37,575 bases of DNA, taken from positions 1-37,575 of IMG/VR virus record IMGVR_UViG_3300050821_015129, one strand, 5' to 3'. Source of the stretch: a virus. This document shows, in pieces, positions 1-9,750 of the stretch. The notes beneath the pieces are model-generated. The model had not been told where the DNA came from and did no database searches. It saw nothing but the letters and a program-made list of their open reading frames with translations. Position 1 is the stretch's first letter, and each line of letters opens with the position of its first letter. Both the position numbers and the translations under genes were made by a program.

Positions 1-2295
1 CGTCTTGAGAAAATCGTAGCCGGTCTCGAAGAACACCACGCGCGTTCCGAGCGGATGGTCCGCCGGCACAGTGTCGAAAATTCCGCGCATCACATTCGAG
101 ATCGTGTAGGTACCGTCGGAATTGGCCGTCACGTTTTCCCAGGCGCACAGCTCGCCCGTATCGACGAACATCAAAATCAGGGAACCGCTCGCGAGTCCCG
201 CCGGCGTCGTTCCTGTAAGGAAACTGAGATCGCGCGCGCCGGTCGCGGAAAGAATGAATCCGGTGCTGTCGGTCGCCGCGGTGTTTGCGGGATAGAGCGC
301 GGTGAGGAGACCGGACGGCATGAACCCGTCGACCGTTCCGTAGGAGACGTACGTGCTCCCGCCAGCCTCGTCCGCGAATTTCTCGAAGCCCTTGCTGTTC
401 GAGTCGCCTCGAACGCAGCCGACGGTAATGCGCTCGTCCGTGGATTGCTCGAACGCATAAGGACTTTCCATCGCCATCTGGTAGTCGGGATTTGCCGGAG
501 GCGCATTTGGGTTAACCCAGCCGGACGCCGGCGGCGCGCCGAACGCGGTGTCCTCGATGCCGAAAATATCCTCGAAAGCGTCGATGGTGATTTTCCCGTT
601 CGCGAGCTCGCCGTAGCCGATGCGCGTGATTCTGAAAATCTGGTTTGAGATCGCGAGCGGCGCCCAGGTGAACTTGAACAAACCTCCAGGCCTCCACTTC
701 CACGCGGTGCGGTTGGTGATCACTTTGATTTTGCAGAGCGGATACGTGAAGGTTTTCAGGACCCGCGTCGCGACGAGAGCGGCCGTCGCCTCCTGCGAAA
801 TTCCCTTGAAGTCGATGGTCTGCGCGCGGACTTGTCCCGTGATCGCGATGTTCGCCGGGTCGTAATCCCTGGCCATGCGGCTATTAAAATTGTTGAGCCT
901 CGAGGTGAAGGTGATGCCGATCAGGTTGGTCGTTTCAGGCCACGAGCCGCGCGTAAAATCCGGCGTCGCGAGGACGTTGTCGACCGTCAGAACCGGGAGC
1001 GTCGTGGGATCGTAATCCGCGCGCGCGAGCTTCAGCGTCCAGAGTCCTGTGGCGGGATCCGTGTAGAGCACGCCGTCGACGTGGCGGAGGATTTCGCCGA
1101 TGAGGTTGTCGGCGCTCGCCGCCGTGTCGAACATCATCGAAAGCCCGAGCCCTTCGGTCGCGAGCGTCGTCGCCACGGCGCGAAAATTCGTGACGTCGAT
1201 GCGCGCCGCGGGAATTCCGAGCCCATAGTCGACGTCGGTGAGCAGGTCGTAAATCATGAAGGCGGCGTTCGCGTCGCCCGCGATGTTCGCGGTCCCCGGG
1301 CCCATCGCGAAGGGATCCGGGCAGCGCCGCACGATGAACGCCAGCGGCTTCACGTAGTTCGAAGTTCCCAGATAAAGCTGCTCGAACACCGCATAGCAGA
1401 GCTTGGGGTACGCCGGCGCGATGTGGGAATGCAGCGTGACGATCACGAACTGATCGCCCACCGAGAACGGAGTGCTCCCGGTCGTGACGGTGAAGTTGAT
1501 TTGCGCCGCGGAAAACGCGTTGTCCGCGAAGCAATCCTTCGAGCCGTCGCCGTTGGCGATCGATGCCTGGATGGTCCCTGAGAGCGACCCGACCACGGAG
1601 AACTTCATTTTGAGGTAGGTCGAGTGCGCGATGTTGGTGTCGATTCCGGTCGCCGTGATTCGGATCGTTTCATTCAGCGCGGAGGTTCCTCCCGACTCTC
1701 CGGTTATCGTTCCGTTTCCTGCGCCGGCGTAGGTGTAGCCGATGCCGCTCTGGTCGAGCACCACGCGCCCTTGCACTCGGCTGAGATAATCGTTCGGCTG
1801 CTGGTTCGGCTGACCCCGATAAAAATCGATGATCCCGGTGATGCCGCCGCCTCCGCCCGCGGCTTTGATTCCGCCGAACAGGTTCGGTGAATTGGCGACG
1901 AGCCGAATGTAGTTCTCTGTGGCGTTGCCGTTCAGGATCGTCGTCGGAGTGTAGGAAATATCCTTCGCGTCCGATTCGATGGCGATGAGCGCGTCGACCG
2001 AGCCCTGGCAGAGCGCGAACTGACAGCCGAGGAAATACTGGAACCCTGTCGCCTGCGCCTGGCCGAACGAAAAGATCACGGAGAGCGCCGACGGTCTGAT
2101 CGGCTTGACGAGCAGGTCTCCCCACCAGACGGTGTTCCCTCCCTTGATTTTCACCGTGCCGAAAACGACCGGGATGGCTCGCCCTTCCTCGGCCGTCGGG
2201 ATAGAGAAATCCCCGAGCGCGCTTGGCTGCGGGCCTTGCGCGTGAGGAGTGAGCAGCGCGCTGACGATCGTCGTCGCGATGAACAGCGTCAGCAT
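1..2295 (-). CDS. Tail tip / host-specificity protein (J-like), partial at window edge
   Basis: A single frame is open without a stop from an ATG at 2295 to base 1, giving 765 codons with the C-terminus missing. The N-terminus has a hydrophobic stretch (LTLFIATTIVSALL), followed by the block TAEEGRAIPVVFGTVKIKGG, which is typical of phage tail-tip proteins related to lambda gpJ and to gene-transfer-agent hub proteins. Near residues 450-480 is a stretch with WPETTNLIGITFTSRLNNF, also characteristic of this group. The family forms the distal end of the tail and contacts the host envelope. Residues about 190-285 hold an inserted beta module that also occurs in the protein at 5836-7011. The gene follows the DUF2163-like gene, the usual tail-tip order. 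The ATG lacks a close ribosome site, so the start is uncertain. The frame is in phase with the open frame at 37228-37575. Confidence 0.85.
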   Translation of the reverse strand, partial: MLTLFIATTIVSALLTPHAQGPQPSALGDFSIPTAEEGRAIPVVFGTVKIKGGNTVWWGDLLVKPIRPSALSVIFSFGQAQATGFQYFLGCQFALCQGSVDALIAIESDAKDISYTPTTILNGNATENYIRLVANSPNLFGGIKAAGGGGGITGIIDFYRGQPNQQPNDYLSRVQGRVVLDQSGIGYTYAGAGNGTITGESGGTSALNETIRITATGIDTNIAHSTYLKMKFSVVGSLSGTIQASIANGDGSKDCFADNAFSAAQINFTVTTGSTPFSVGDQFVIVTLHSHIAPAYPKLCYAVFEQLYLGTSNYVKPLAFIVRRCPDPFAMGPGTANIAGDANAAFMIYDLLTDVDYGLGIPAARIDVTNFRAVATTLATEGLGLSMMFDTAASADNLIGEILRHVDGVLYTDPATGLWTLKLARADYDPTTLPVLTVDNVLATPDFTRGSWPETTNLIGITFTSRLNNFNSRMARDYDPANIAITGQVRAQTIDFKGISQEATAALVATRVLKTFTYPLCKIKVITNRTAWKWRPGGLFKFTWAPLAISNQIFRITRIGYGELANGKITIDAFEDIFGIEDTAFGAPPASGWVNPNAPPANPDYQMAMESPYAFEQSTDERITVGCVRGDSNSKGFEKFADEAGGSTYVSYGTVDGFMPSGLLTALYPANTAATDSTGFILSATGARDLSFLTGTTPAGLASGSLILMFVDTGELCAWENVTANSDGTYTISNVMRGIFDTVPADHPLGTRVVFFETGYDFLKT

Positions 2296-2326
2296 CCAGA
2301 AGAAGACATCACCTGCTTTCGAGCGC

Positions 2327-3124
2327 CTAGCCGATGCTGGCGCTCCCATCGAATGGGTTGATCGTGGGAATCAGATCGAACCCTAGAAAATTGAACGTGT
2401 TCTTGTACGCCGTGCATGCGGCGAACGTGAGCTGGCAGCCGGCGATGCCGAGGACTGCGTCTCCCGCTTGCATTCCTGCAATCGCCGAGAGCAGCGTCAC
2501 GGTCGTCCCTGAGTTCTGGACGATCATCCTCACGTCGTTTCCGTGGCGCAGATATCCGCCGGTGAGGGAATCGGGAAGCGAGCCGAACCCTGTCACTGTC
2601 AGCACCGTGCCCGTGGCATCGATCGTGGCAATCGTGCCGGCATAGGTGTGGTCGGCGAGATGGATGCCGCATCCCGCATCGCCGAAAACGTGCGAGCAGG
2701 GAGACTGGTAGAGCTGCAGCGGAATCCTGCGCTGCAGCAAGTACTGGTCGGAATTGCAAGTGAGCTCGCACTGGTCGGTGAACCGTGCAGCGGCTACGGT
2801 GCCGGTGAAAAGCACGACCGTCTCCGTGTCCAAATAGTGCGAGGCGTAGACCGTGATGGCGACGGGCGACGTCGGCAGGTACGGCAAAAAAAGCTGCGCG
2901 AGCGGATGGTCCTTCCGGATGAAGATCTTCATCTGCCCGGAAACAACCTCGTTCGACTGCTCCGACTCGCTGCGCGAAATCGTCGAGGGAGTGTAGACGT
3001 CTCCGAGATAGGTGATCGGCTCGTCCGCGCTCGTGAGCGGGAACAGAATGCCGGTGCCCTGAAACAAGTACAGCTCGTACGGCTGCGCGCCGGCGCCCGA
3101 TTGCTCGACTGCGTCGTAGCTCAT
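2327..3124 (-). CDS. DUF2163 / BR0599-like tail assembly protein
   Basis: The 265-residue product matches the phage BR0599-like family (DUF2163), which also includes a gene-transfer-agent tail component. The clearest signature is C-terminal: GCQLTFAACTAYKNTFNFLGF, a Cys-containing block followed by a short tail ending near PTINPF. An internal C-H-F-G-D-A-G-C segment (residues about 143-151) is also typical. The family acts in tail-tip assembly, probably as a small baseplate or hub part. The start ATG overlaps the stop of the 572-residue tail gene as ATGA, implying translational coupling. Family assignment is firm; the exact structural role is inferred. Confidence 0.8.
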   Translation of the reverse strand: MSYDAVEQSGAGAQPYELYLFQGTGILFPLTSADEPITYLGDVYTPSTISRSESEQSNEVVSGQMKIFIRKDHPLAQLFLPYLPTSPVAITVYASHYLDTETVVLFTGTVAAARFTDQCELTCNSDQYLLQRRIPLQLYQSPCSHVFGDAGCGIHLADHTYAGTIATIDATGTVLTVTGFGSLPDSLTGGYLRHGNDVRMIVQNSGTTVTLLSAIAGMQAGDAVLGIAGCQLTFAACTAYKNTFNFLGFDLIPTINPFDGSASIG

Positions 3125-4839
3125 GCCGGCAGCTCCCTCGGAAGTTCCTCGAGCGAAAGGTTTGCCTGAGCGAGGTCCGCATTCATCCAGTCGATTTGCG
3201 TCCGGTCAGAGCCAAGGCGCGCGAGCGTGAGGAAGGAAACCATCGTGGTCGCGGCGTGAAACAATTTTCCGGTGGGAGTGTCGAGCACCAGTCTTTCCGT
3301 CCCGTCGCCGTTGTCCGCGGAGGCGGTGATCTTCCTGTACACATTCCCGCTGCCGTTTGCCGGAATGAACGCGATGAACCGGCGCGCGGGATTCGGGAAG
3401 AAAAATCGCGAATAGAACTCCGATTGAATGACGATGCCCGTGTCGCTCGCGCCGACGTCGGTCGCGAGGACCAGGTCCTGGTCCCAGGTTGGGATCCAGA
3501 ACGAATTGAGCTGCCCGAACCGGCGGAGAATGAACGCGCGAAACGCTGTCACTTGCGCGTGCCCGTCCAGGTACCACGGAAATTCCTGGCCCACGATGGC
3601 GCTCCCGCCCTTGTCCACGACGGTGACAGGTCCGATCTTCGGATCGATGGTGATCATCGACCGCTTGTAGGTGCGGCCGAGCGGCGCCTCCCAGTTCGGT
3701 GAGAGTTCCAGAACGTCGATGCTCTTGTACTGCGTGGGGGAGATCGTCGGCGCCGGCGCCGTCTGCTGCGCTTCTCCTATGAATTGCACATCGATCTGAT
3801 CGATCGCGCTCGAGAATCGCCGGACCTCGACCGAAGCCGGGATCCGCGCGAGGAACACGGGCATGACCAGGGTTGCCGAAGACCCTTTCCAGTTGAGCAC
3901 GGTAGGCGAGGAAACAGTGATTGCCCCAGGCGCGACGCTCGCCACGGAGAGCGACTCGAAGACGTACTCGCTCTGCCAGATGCAGCAGATTCCTCCCGCG
4001 GCGAACTGGCGGTCCGCCGTGTTGCACGGGATGACGAAGGAGCCCGCCGGCGTGTCAGCGGTCATCGGAGAAGCGTCCGGCCACCAGGGAACGCCGAACG
4101 GCTGGTTCTGCCATCCCCACACCAGGGATTCCATTCCTGCGGAATTGATGGCGTTCAGCGCAAGAGCGCGGAAGCGCATCGCGCGCCGCGGAAACTGGCG
4201 TAGCGCGCGCCGCTGCTCGTTGTCCGAGTACGCTTTCATGACGTCGGTGAGGTACTCGATCGTCTCGGCCATTCCCTCGTTCCAGTCCGGAGCCACGGAG
4301 AAAAGAGCGACGCGCGAGCCGGTGACGTGCAGATCCGCGCCCAGAATGCCGGAGAGGAAAGCGAACACGACTTCCTGATCGATGATCGTCGCGCCCGAAC
4401 CTGGGATCGTCGCCTGGTAGATCCGGGAATCCAGTGCGGCGTAGATGAGCGGCTCGCCGTACGGGTCGGTGATGACGATTCCGCCGGTACCGGAAATCGT
4501 GATCGACGTGAGAACCTGGTCGGTATCTCGAAAAGTGTTCCACACCTCTACGGGGAATTGCGTGTTCGTCAGCACAAACCCGAGAGCCTTGAGCGTTGGG
4601 AGAATGATCGCTCGCTCGAAAAGCCTCCCTCCGAACATTTCCACGATGACGCCCGTCTTGGCCTTATGCGAGATGGAGAGGTACGGCTCCGGTATTCCCC
4701 GACTGCCTGCCAGCGGAAACTTTCCGATGCTGGCGGAGCGCGCAGTGACGGCGACGCCGCCCGAGACATCGCTGGAAAGCCCTTTCGGGCTCACGCGGCC
4801 CGGACCCTCGCCGGCCAGATATCCAGCGAAGTCGGCCAT
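3121..4839 (-). CDS. Tail structural protein, distal tail region
   Basis: A 572-residue protein with no signal peptide or membrane segment. It contains two similar motifs. The first, around residues 210-260, has RRALRQFPRRAMRFRAL followed by a W-rich segment ending GVPWWPD. The second, around residues 430-450, has FRAFILRRFGQLNSFWIPTWDQD. Both recall repeated beta-domain motifs in large distal-tail proteins that lie between tape measure and tail tip. Its place in the tail operon supports a virion role. The start ATG shares one base with the preceding stop (TGATG). I cannot name a specific family with confidence. Confidence 0.7.
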   Translation of the reverse strand: MADFAGYLAGEGPGRVSPKGLSSDVSGGVAVTARSASIGKFPLAGSRGIPEPYLSISHKAKTGVIVEMFGGRLFERAIILPTLKALGFVLTNTQFPVEVWNTFRDTDQVLTSITISGTGGIVITDPYGEPLIYAALDSRIYQATIPGSGATIIDQEVVFAFLSGILGADLHVTGSRVALFSVAPDWNEGMAETIEYLTDVMKAYSDNEQRRALRQFPRRAMRFRALALNAINSAGMESLVWGWQNQPFGVPWWPDASPMTADTPAGSFVIPCNTADRQFAAGGICCIWQSEYVFESLSVASVAPGAITVSSPTVLNWKGSSATLVMPVFLARIPASVEVRRFSSAIDQIDVQFIGEAQQTAPAPTISPTQYKSIDVLELSPNWEAPLGRTYKRSMITIDPKIGPVTVVDKGGSAIVGQEFPWYLDGHAQVTAFRAFILRRFGQLNSFWIPTWDQDLVLATDVGASDTGIVIQSEFYSRFFFPNPARRFIAFIPANGSGNVYRKITASADNGDGTERLVLDTPTGKLFHAATTMVSFLTLARLGSDRTQIDWMNADLAQANLSLEELPRELPA

Positions 4840-5825
4840 CAGGGAACCTTCAGGACGGCGAAATTCGGGAACAGTTTGTAAGTGTCCGCGCCGATGGTGT
4901 ACTCGCTGGCGTTAGAGAAACCGTTTCCTACGCCGTTCGACGCGAAACACAACGGAAGACTTCCGAGCAGGGAGTACCCGGTCGAGCTCCCGTCGCGGTT
5001 CGCCCAGAGCAGCACGGGAAGCAAGTTTGCCCGGGCATCCTGCGCGCTCGTCTGCACGTTGATGAATTCCGACACCCCGGCGCTCTTTTGATAGGAAGGA
5101 AACGTGTTGCTGCCGGTTATGCCGACCGAGGTCGCGCCCAGTTTTCCCGTGTAGCCTTCGGCGCCGGTTGGTGGACCGCCGATGAAAATCCACGCCCCGG
5201 TGAACGAGTCCACATCCGCGCGCACGAACGCGGTCCCGAGACTGTAGCCGTCCGTTTCGGTCGGGCAGGTCGCCGTCGCGGTATATCCCGCGGCTCCGGC
5301 GATCGGACTCGTCAGCGTGCTGTTCCAGCCATTCGATGAGCCGAAGAAATACGGGCCCCCGGTGATGGTTCCCGCCTTATTGATCGACAGTCCCCATCCG
5401 AAAAACACAAAGCGTCCCGGAGTCACTTCCACGATCACGACCACGTTATCCACGGAGGAATCGGTCATGAAGTAGTAATTCGTGAAGGGACCCGCGGAGG
5501 TGTACGCGCTCGCGCCGACGGGATTCGATCCGCCGCTCGCGATCGGCGCGCCCCCTACCTGGCTGTTCCAGGCGCTTAAGGAAACGAAAGCCGTTCCGAG
5601 ATAGAGGTCGATGCCGAAGCTAGTGCCTCCGGCGTTGGCGAGAAAAGTGTGCTCCTGCTCGCGCGCGCGCAGGTGGACGTAGTTCCCGCTTTTGTGCAGA
5701 TGCGCCCGCCATCCGAGTCCTTCCACCGTGCTCATGTCTTGCGTCCAGCCATTCGCGACGAGGAACGTGACGAGCTGCTGGAGTAAATCGGTCGAGCCCG
5801 TCGCGCTGCCGTTTGAATACGCCAT
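4839..5825 (-). CDS. Virion structural protein, paralogue of 5836-7011
   Basis: A 328-residue, Gly/Ser/Thr-rich protein that looks beta-rich. It resembles its upstream neighbour at both ends. The N-terminus has GSATGSTDLLQQLVTFLVANG, against GSATDYADLLNQLDTFLTGTG in the neighbour. The C-terminus is a short gel-like block ending in hydrophobic strands (YKLFPNFAVLKV here). The pair therefore looks like an ancient tandem duplication. Position between tape measure and distal tail protein suggests a tail-tip or side-fibre part. A strong ribosome site (GAGGAG) precedes the ATG. No enzymatic motif is visible. Confidence 0.7.
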   Translation of the reverse strand: MAYSNGSATGSTDLLQQLVTFLVANGWTQDMSTVEGLGWRAHLHKSGNYVHLRAREQEHTFLANAGGTSFGIDLYLGTAFVSLSAWNSQVGGAPIASGGSNPVGASAYTSAGPFTNYYFMTDSSVDNVVVIVEVTPGRFVFFGWGLSINKAGTITGGPYFFGSSNGWNSTLTSPIAGAAGYTATATCPTETDGYSLGTAFVRADVDSFTGAWIFIGGPPTGAEGYTGKLGATSVGITGSNTFPSYQKSAGVSEFINVQTSAQDARANLLPVLLWANRDGSSTGYSLLGSLPLCFASNGVGNGFSNASEYTIGADTYKLFPNFAVLKVP

Positions 5826-5835
5826 TGGCTTCTCC

Positions 5836-7011
5836 TCAGCTCAATCGGACGGCGAAGAAATCCGACTTCGTATTGCGAAACACGTTCTGCACGACCAGGT
5901 GCGGGATGCCGTTCACGGTGACGGTGTTTTCGACGCTCTGCGAAAATCCGGTGACGGCCTTCACGCCCTCTAGCTCGCCGTAGACGTTCGGCGTCGCATC
6001 GCACAGCACCACGGGCAGAAGCGAGTACCCGCCGTCCAGGTCCGGCCTCCAGTCCCAATCCGATGGAAGAACCCATCCGTACGGCCAGATTCCGCCTTGC
6101 GGGTTATTGAGATTGTTCGAGGAAAATCCGCGCCACGCGCTCGAGGGGAGGCGCAGTTGAAGGACGCTGTCGGAATCGAGATTGATGGTCGTGGTCCTTC
6201 CGAACGGGAAGCCTGCCATCTCGACGCCGGCGTAGCTCCACCGCCAGTTCGTGCTGGTCGCGACGGGCTCGCTCGAATGGAACGCGAGGCTCCCGCCCAC
6301 GACCAGCGGATAAGGGAACGCGCCGGGAGCCATGTAGGGAGACAGCAGTCCGAGGTAGCAGCTCGCATAGATCGTGGAAACCTTGGCGATGACGATCACG
6401 CGGCGACCGTTGGCGATAAACCAGAACGGAATCGTGGAGTTCCACAGCGGGAGAACCGGAGACGGTTTCGTTTGACCTGGCCCACCAGGAAACCCCGACT
6501 GCATGTTGAACGCGAGAGCGGCATCGAAAGCGGTGAACCCGCCAAGCCTCCAGTTGTAATAGTCGGCGGTGACGTTCGAGAAAATGCTCGCGCCCACGAT
6601 GATCTGGTCGAGTCCTCCGTTTCCGGGCGCCTGCCAAATCATCTCGACGCCGGTCGTGCGCCGGAGCGAGGTCCATTTCGGAGTGACGGCGAAGGTGAAG
6701 GCATCGGTCGAAACAAACGGCGTCGTGCCGGCCGTGATGGTCAGATTCGCTTTCGTGGAAGTGAACAGCGTACCCACCACTCCCGTTCCGAGGGAACCGG
6801 AAATCGAGCCCACCACACCGAACGCCGTCGCGCTCGTGAACGTCACGGTGATTGTCTCGACCACGCTCGCCGAGCCGCCGTGCGCGTCAATCGTTCCGTT
6901 TCCGGTACCGACGAAGGAAGGAGTCAGCGCCATGCCGGTCCCGGTGAGGAACGTGTCGAGCTGATTCAACAGGTCGGCGTAGTCCGTCGCCGAGCCGATG
7001 AGGATGCTCAT
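5836..7011 (-). CDS. Virion structural protein with mobile beta module
   Basis: A 391-residue protein paralogous to the 328-residue product downstream. Residues about 35-115 form an extra module beginning GTGNGTIDAHGGSASVVETI and ending near TTPFVSTDAFTFAV, which closely resembles an insert in the tail-tip protein. The remainder is rich in aromatic residues and glycine. The C-terminus (about residues 340-391) carries the pattern VYGELEGVKAV...NGIPHLVVQNVFR, which I recognise from phage tail-associated proteins. The start ATG overlaps the tape-measure stop as ATGA. A role in the virion, probably near the tail tip, is inferred from context. Confidence 0.7.
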   Translation of the reverse strand: MSILIGSATDYADLLNQLDTFLTGTGMALTPSFVGTGNGTIDAHGGSASVVETITVTFTSATAFGVVGSISGSLGTGVVGTLFTSTKANLTITAGTTPFVSTDAFTFAVTPKWTSLRRTTGVEMIWQAPGNGGLDQIIVGASIFSNVTADYYNWRLGGFTAFDAALAFNMQSGFPGGPGQTKPSPVLPLWNSTIPFWFIANGRRVIVIAKVSTIYASCYLGLLSPYMAPGAFPYPLVVGGSLAFHSSEPVATSTNWRWSYAGVEMAGFPFGRTTTINLDSDSVLQLRLPSSAWRGFSSNNLNNPQGGIWPYGWVLPSDWDWRPDLDGGYSLLPVVLCDATPNVYGELEGVKAVTGFSQSVENTVTVNGIPHLVVQNVFRNTKSDFFAVRLS

Positions 7012-9749
7012 CCTGTGCTCCTTCCGAGTGCTTTCCCGGCTGCCTTCGGATTGTTGGTGAGGTGGTTCAGGATGATTCGGCCGGCGTCCTTCGAACCGAG
7101 GTGATGGAGAATCAGGCCCTCATCGAGTCCAATGCCGAGATTGATGTGCGCCAACGAACCGCGGCCGGCATCCGGACCAACGAGTCCGCCCTCGGCGAAT
7201 TTCGGCAGGCGAAGATTTGCGAGCGATGGAACCTGCAGCCCGCGGTTGATGGCCTCGAGGTTGTGCGCGCCGAACGCGCTGACCGCGGACGCTTTCACCA
7301 CGTACTCACCGGGAGAGAGTCGAGCCGGCACCGAGTCTGAGGTCGGACCGCCTTGTCCCTTGATGAGACCGCCGGCGGCGTGGCCTGAAAAAAGACCGGC
7401 GAGCACGCCAAACAAACCACCGCCTCCTCCTCCGCCGCCGCTCGAATTGTCCGAACTGTCGCTGCCTCCGAGCAGCTTTTTCATGAGGTACGTCGCCAGC
7501 ATTTGAGAGGCGACCTTCTGCAGCGAGCCGACCACGCTCGCGGCCAGGTTCTCGAACGAACGCGCCACGGTCTGATTCCCGCGGCCGACCGTCTCGAAGA
7601 AATTCGCGAACCCGGAAGTGAGTCCGCCCTGCACCGCGCCTTTGAGCGCCGCGACATGTTGTCCCGTGGTGTCGAGCTGCGCGTTCGCGTCGTCCGCGTT
7701 TTTCGCCGCGGCTGCCGCGGCGGATCTATCCGAATCCGCGCCGGTGACTTCCGCGCGCGCCTGGAGCTGCTTCGCGATCTGCTGCAGGATGACCAGGCGC
7801 TCCTGCTCGATCTTCCGGATTTCCGCTTCGCCCTGAGCCTCGAAAATCTGCCCGGTCTTGACCCGGTTCAGAACCTCGTCGCGCTTGTCGGCATTTTCCG
7901 AGAGCGCCGCTTGCTCGGATTTTTGTTGCTGCTCGAACGCCAGCGTTTCCAGGCGAATGTTCGTCAGCTTCTGGACGTCCTCCGCGGACGTGCCCGACTT
8001 CGCGAGCGCGCGCGGATCCTTCATCTCCTCGCCCTCGGCGATGATTTTCTGGCGTGCCGCCTCGAAGGTTTTTCCCTGCGCGACGAGCAGCTCGTTCTCG
8101 AACGTCAGGCGCTTTTTCTGGAGGTCGTCGACCGCCTTCGATTCCTCCAGGTTCAGCGCGGTGAGTTTCGTCGAGGCCTCGATCTGGCTCTCCTTGAGTT
8201 TGGTCTGCAGGTCCATCACTTTCGTGAGCGCCTGAATCCGGAGTGCGTCTTGCTTGTCTTTCTCCTTCGGTGTGTCCGCGCTCCTCCCCGCGGCGCCGGC
8301 TGCTTCGGCCGCGTGAACCTGCGCGGTGATTTCGCGCTGCAGGATCGCGGACTCTTCCGAGGCGTCTGCCGTCACCGCCGCGCGCCGGCGGTCGAAATAT
8401 TCCTTCAGGGAAATCTCGCCCTGGTCGTACTTCTGCTTCTCGATTTCCTCGGTTTGCTTGGCGGTCGCGCGGAGGAGTGAAAGTTCGTCCTGCAGGTATT
8501 TTTCGAACTGAGACGCCGCGGCTCTTTGCGCGGCATCGTTCGGCGAGGTCGCGAGCGGAGGGAGCGGTACCTCCTCTGTTTTGTCCGGGCGAAGTTTGGC
8601 AATGCGTTCTTTCTTGCGCCGGGCTTCCTCCTCGGCCGAAGGAAACAGATTCTTGTAATCCTCCTGGACGCTGTCCTTCAGCGTTCCGAAGATGGCCATC
8701 TGCCGGGCGACTTCCTCGGTCACGATGCCCGTGGCGTTCTTCACGCCGGTTTTGACGGTGTTGAACGCGGTGATGAAGTGTCCCGTGGAAGCCTGTCCGA
8801 GCGCCGAGATTTCGGTGATTGCCTGGTTCTTGATCTCGCCCCAGACGGCGCCGGAAATCGAGAGAATGCTTTCGAGGACCGTGCCGATCGTCTGACCGAG
8901 AGCGAGGAACGCGAGCGAGATCCCGCGAACCGCTTCGCCGGCGTACTCTCCGAGAGACTTGAAGTTCACTCCGCCCTGCGTGAGCGACTCTGCGAGCGCT
9001 TCGCCGACGTCCGAAACGGCAGGAAGTATCCCCGCCTCGAACTGCGTCGCGAATCCGGCGCCGACGTCCTCGAGCTCCTGCAGGGAAGCCTTCGCCGCCT
9101 GCGCCGAGTCGGTCATGTCCCGCGTGAGGAGCAGACCAAGCTTCGAAACCGATGCCGTGATTTTGTCGAAGCCTTCCCCCGCGATCGCGTTCGCGACGGG
9201 AATGAAGTCCGAGCCGCCCTTCGAGAAAATGAGCTGCGCCGCGGTCGCTTTCTGCGCGCCGGCGGTCATTTTTCCGAGCGCGTTCGTTACGAGCAGAAGT
9301 TTCTGGTCGCTGTTCAGTCCGGCGAACTGCTTCTGCGAAAGACCGAGCAAGGCGAAGCCTTGCGCCGCGGTCTTGCTCCCCTGCTCGAACTGGGTGATCG
9401 ATTTCGAGGCTTTGACGAGCGCCTTGTCGACGCTCTCCGTGGAGACGCCCAGCTCCTCGGCGACGTGATGGAACACGCTGAGTGATTGCGTCGAAGCGCC
9501 GGTCTTGTCGGCCATCCGGCCGATGTTCACGGCGGAATCGAAGGCGGATTTGGCGATGAGTCCGAACTCGAGCGCGGCGCCGGCGGCGGCGAGACCGCGC
9601 AGCGCGGAGCCGAGGGAGATGGCGCTCGCGGCGGTTTCCTTCTCTTGCGTCTTGAGGGTTTTGAGCTGGTTGCCGAGCTCCTTGATTGCCGCGGCGACGC
9701 CGGTGTCCTCGGCGGTCAGCTTGACTTTGATCTCGGGAGCGTCTGCCAC
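7008..9749 (-). CDS. Tail tape measure protein
   Basis: At 913 residues this is the longest product in the window. The N-terminus (MADAPEIKVKLTAEDTG) and the following Ala/Lys-rich helical part are typical of phage tape measure proteins. A long predicted coiled-coil region runs over roughly residues 375-690. A glycine tract near residue 775 leads into the usual C-terminal pattern with HAAGGLIKGQGGPTSDSVPA and LSPGEYVVKASAV. The protein sets tail length and enters the host with DNA. By the usual rule of about 0.15 nm per residue it implies a tail near 135 nm, hence a siphovirus. It starts at GTG, with GAGGGG upstream, just after the tail-chaperone stop. Confidence 0.93.
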   Translation of the reverse strand: MADAPEIKVKLTAEDTGVAAAIKELGNQLKTLKTQEKETAASAISLGSALRGLAAAGAALEFGLIAKSAFDSAVNIGRMADKTGASTQSLSVFHHVAEELGVSTESVDKALVKASKSITQFEQGSKTAAQGFALLGLSQKQFAGLNSDQKLLLVTNALGKMTAGAQKATAAQLIFSKGGSDFIPVANAIAGEGFDKITASVSKLGLLLTRDMTDSAQAAKASLQELEDVGAGFATQFEAGILPAVSDVGEALAESLTQGGVNFKSLGEYAGEAVRGISLAFLALGQTIGTVLESILSISGAVWGEIKNQAITEISALGQASTGHFITAFNTVKTGVKNATGIVTEEVARQMAIFGTLKDSVQEDYKNLFPSAEEEARRKKERIAKLRPDKTEEVPLPPLATSPNDAAQRAAASQFEKYLQDELSLLRATAKQTEEIEKQKYDQGEISLKEYFDRRRAAVTADASEESAILQREITAQVHAAEAAGAAGRSADTPKEKDKQDALRIQALTKVMDLQTKLKESQIEASTKLTALNLEESKAVDDLQKKRLTFENELLVAQGKTFEAARQKIIAEGEEMKDPRALAKSGTSAEDVQKLTNIRLETLAFEQQQKSEQAALSENADKRDEVLNRVKTGQIFEAQGEAEIRKIEQERLVILQQIAKQLQARAEVTGADSDRSAAAAAAKNADDANAQLDTTGQHVAALKGAVQGGLTSGFANFFETVGRGNQTVARSFENLAASVVGSLQKVASQMLATYLMKKLLGGSDSSDNSSGGGGGGGGLFGVLAGLFSGHAAGGLIKGQGGPTSDSVPARLSPGEYVVKASAVSAFGAHNLEAINRGLQVPSLANLRLPKFAEGGLVGPDAGRGSLAHINLGIGLDEGLILHHLGSKDAGRIILNHLTNNPKAAGKALGRSTG

Positions 9750-9750
9750 G

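Noticed and set aside
7503-9485. Two long plus-strand open frames opposite the tape measure gene
   Set aside because: Their Arg/Leu/Glu repeats reflect the coiled-coil codons of the tape measure read on the other strand.
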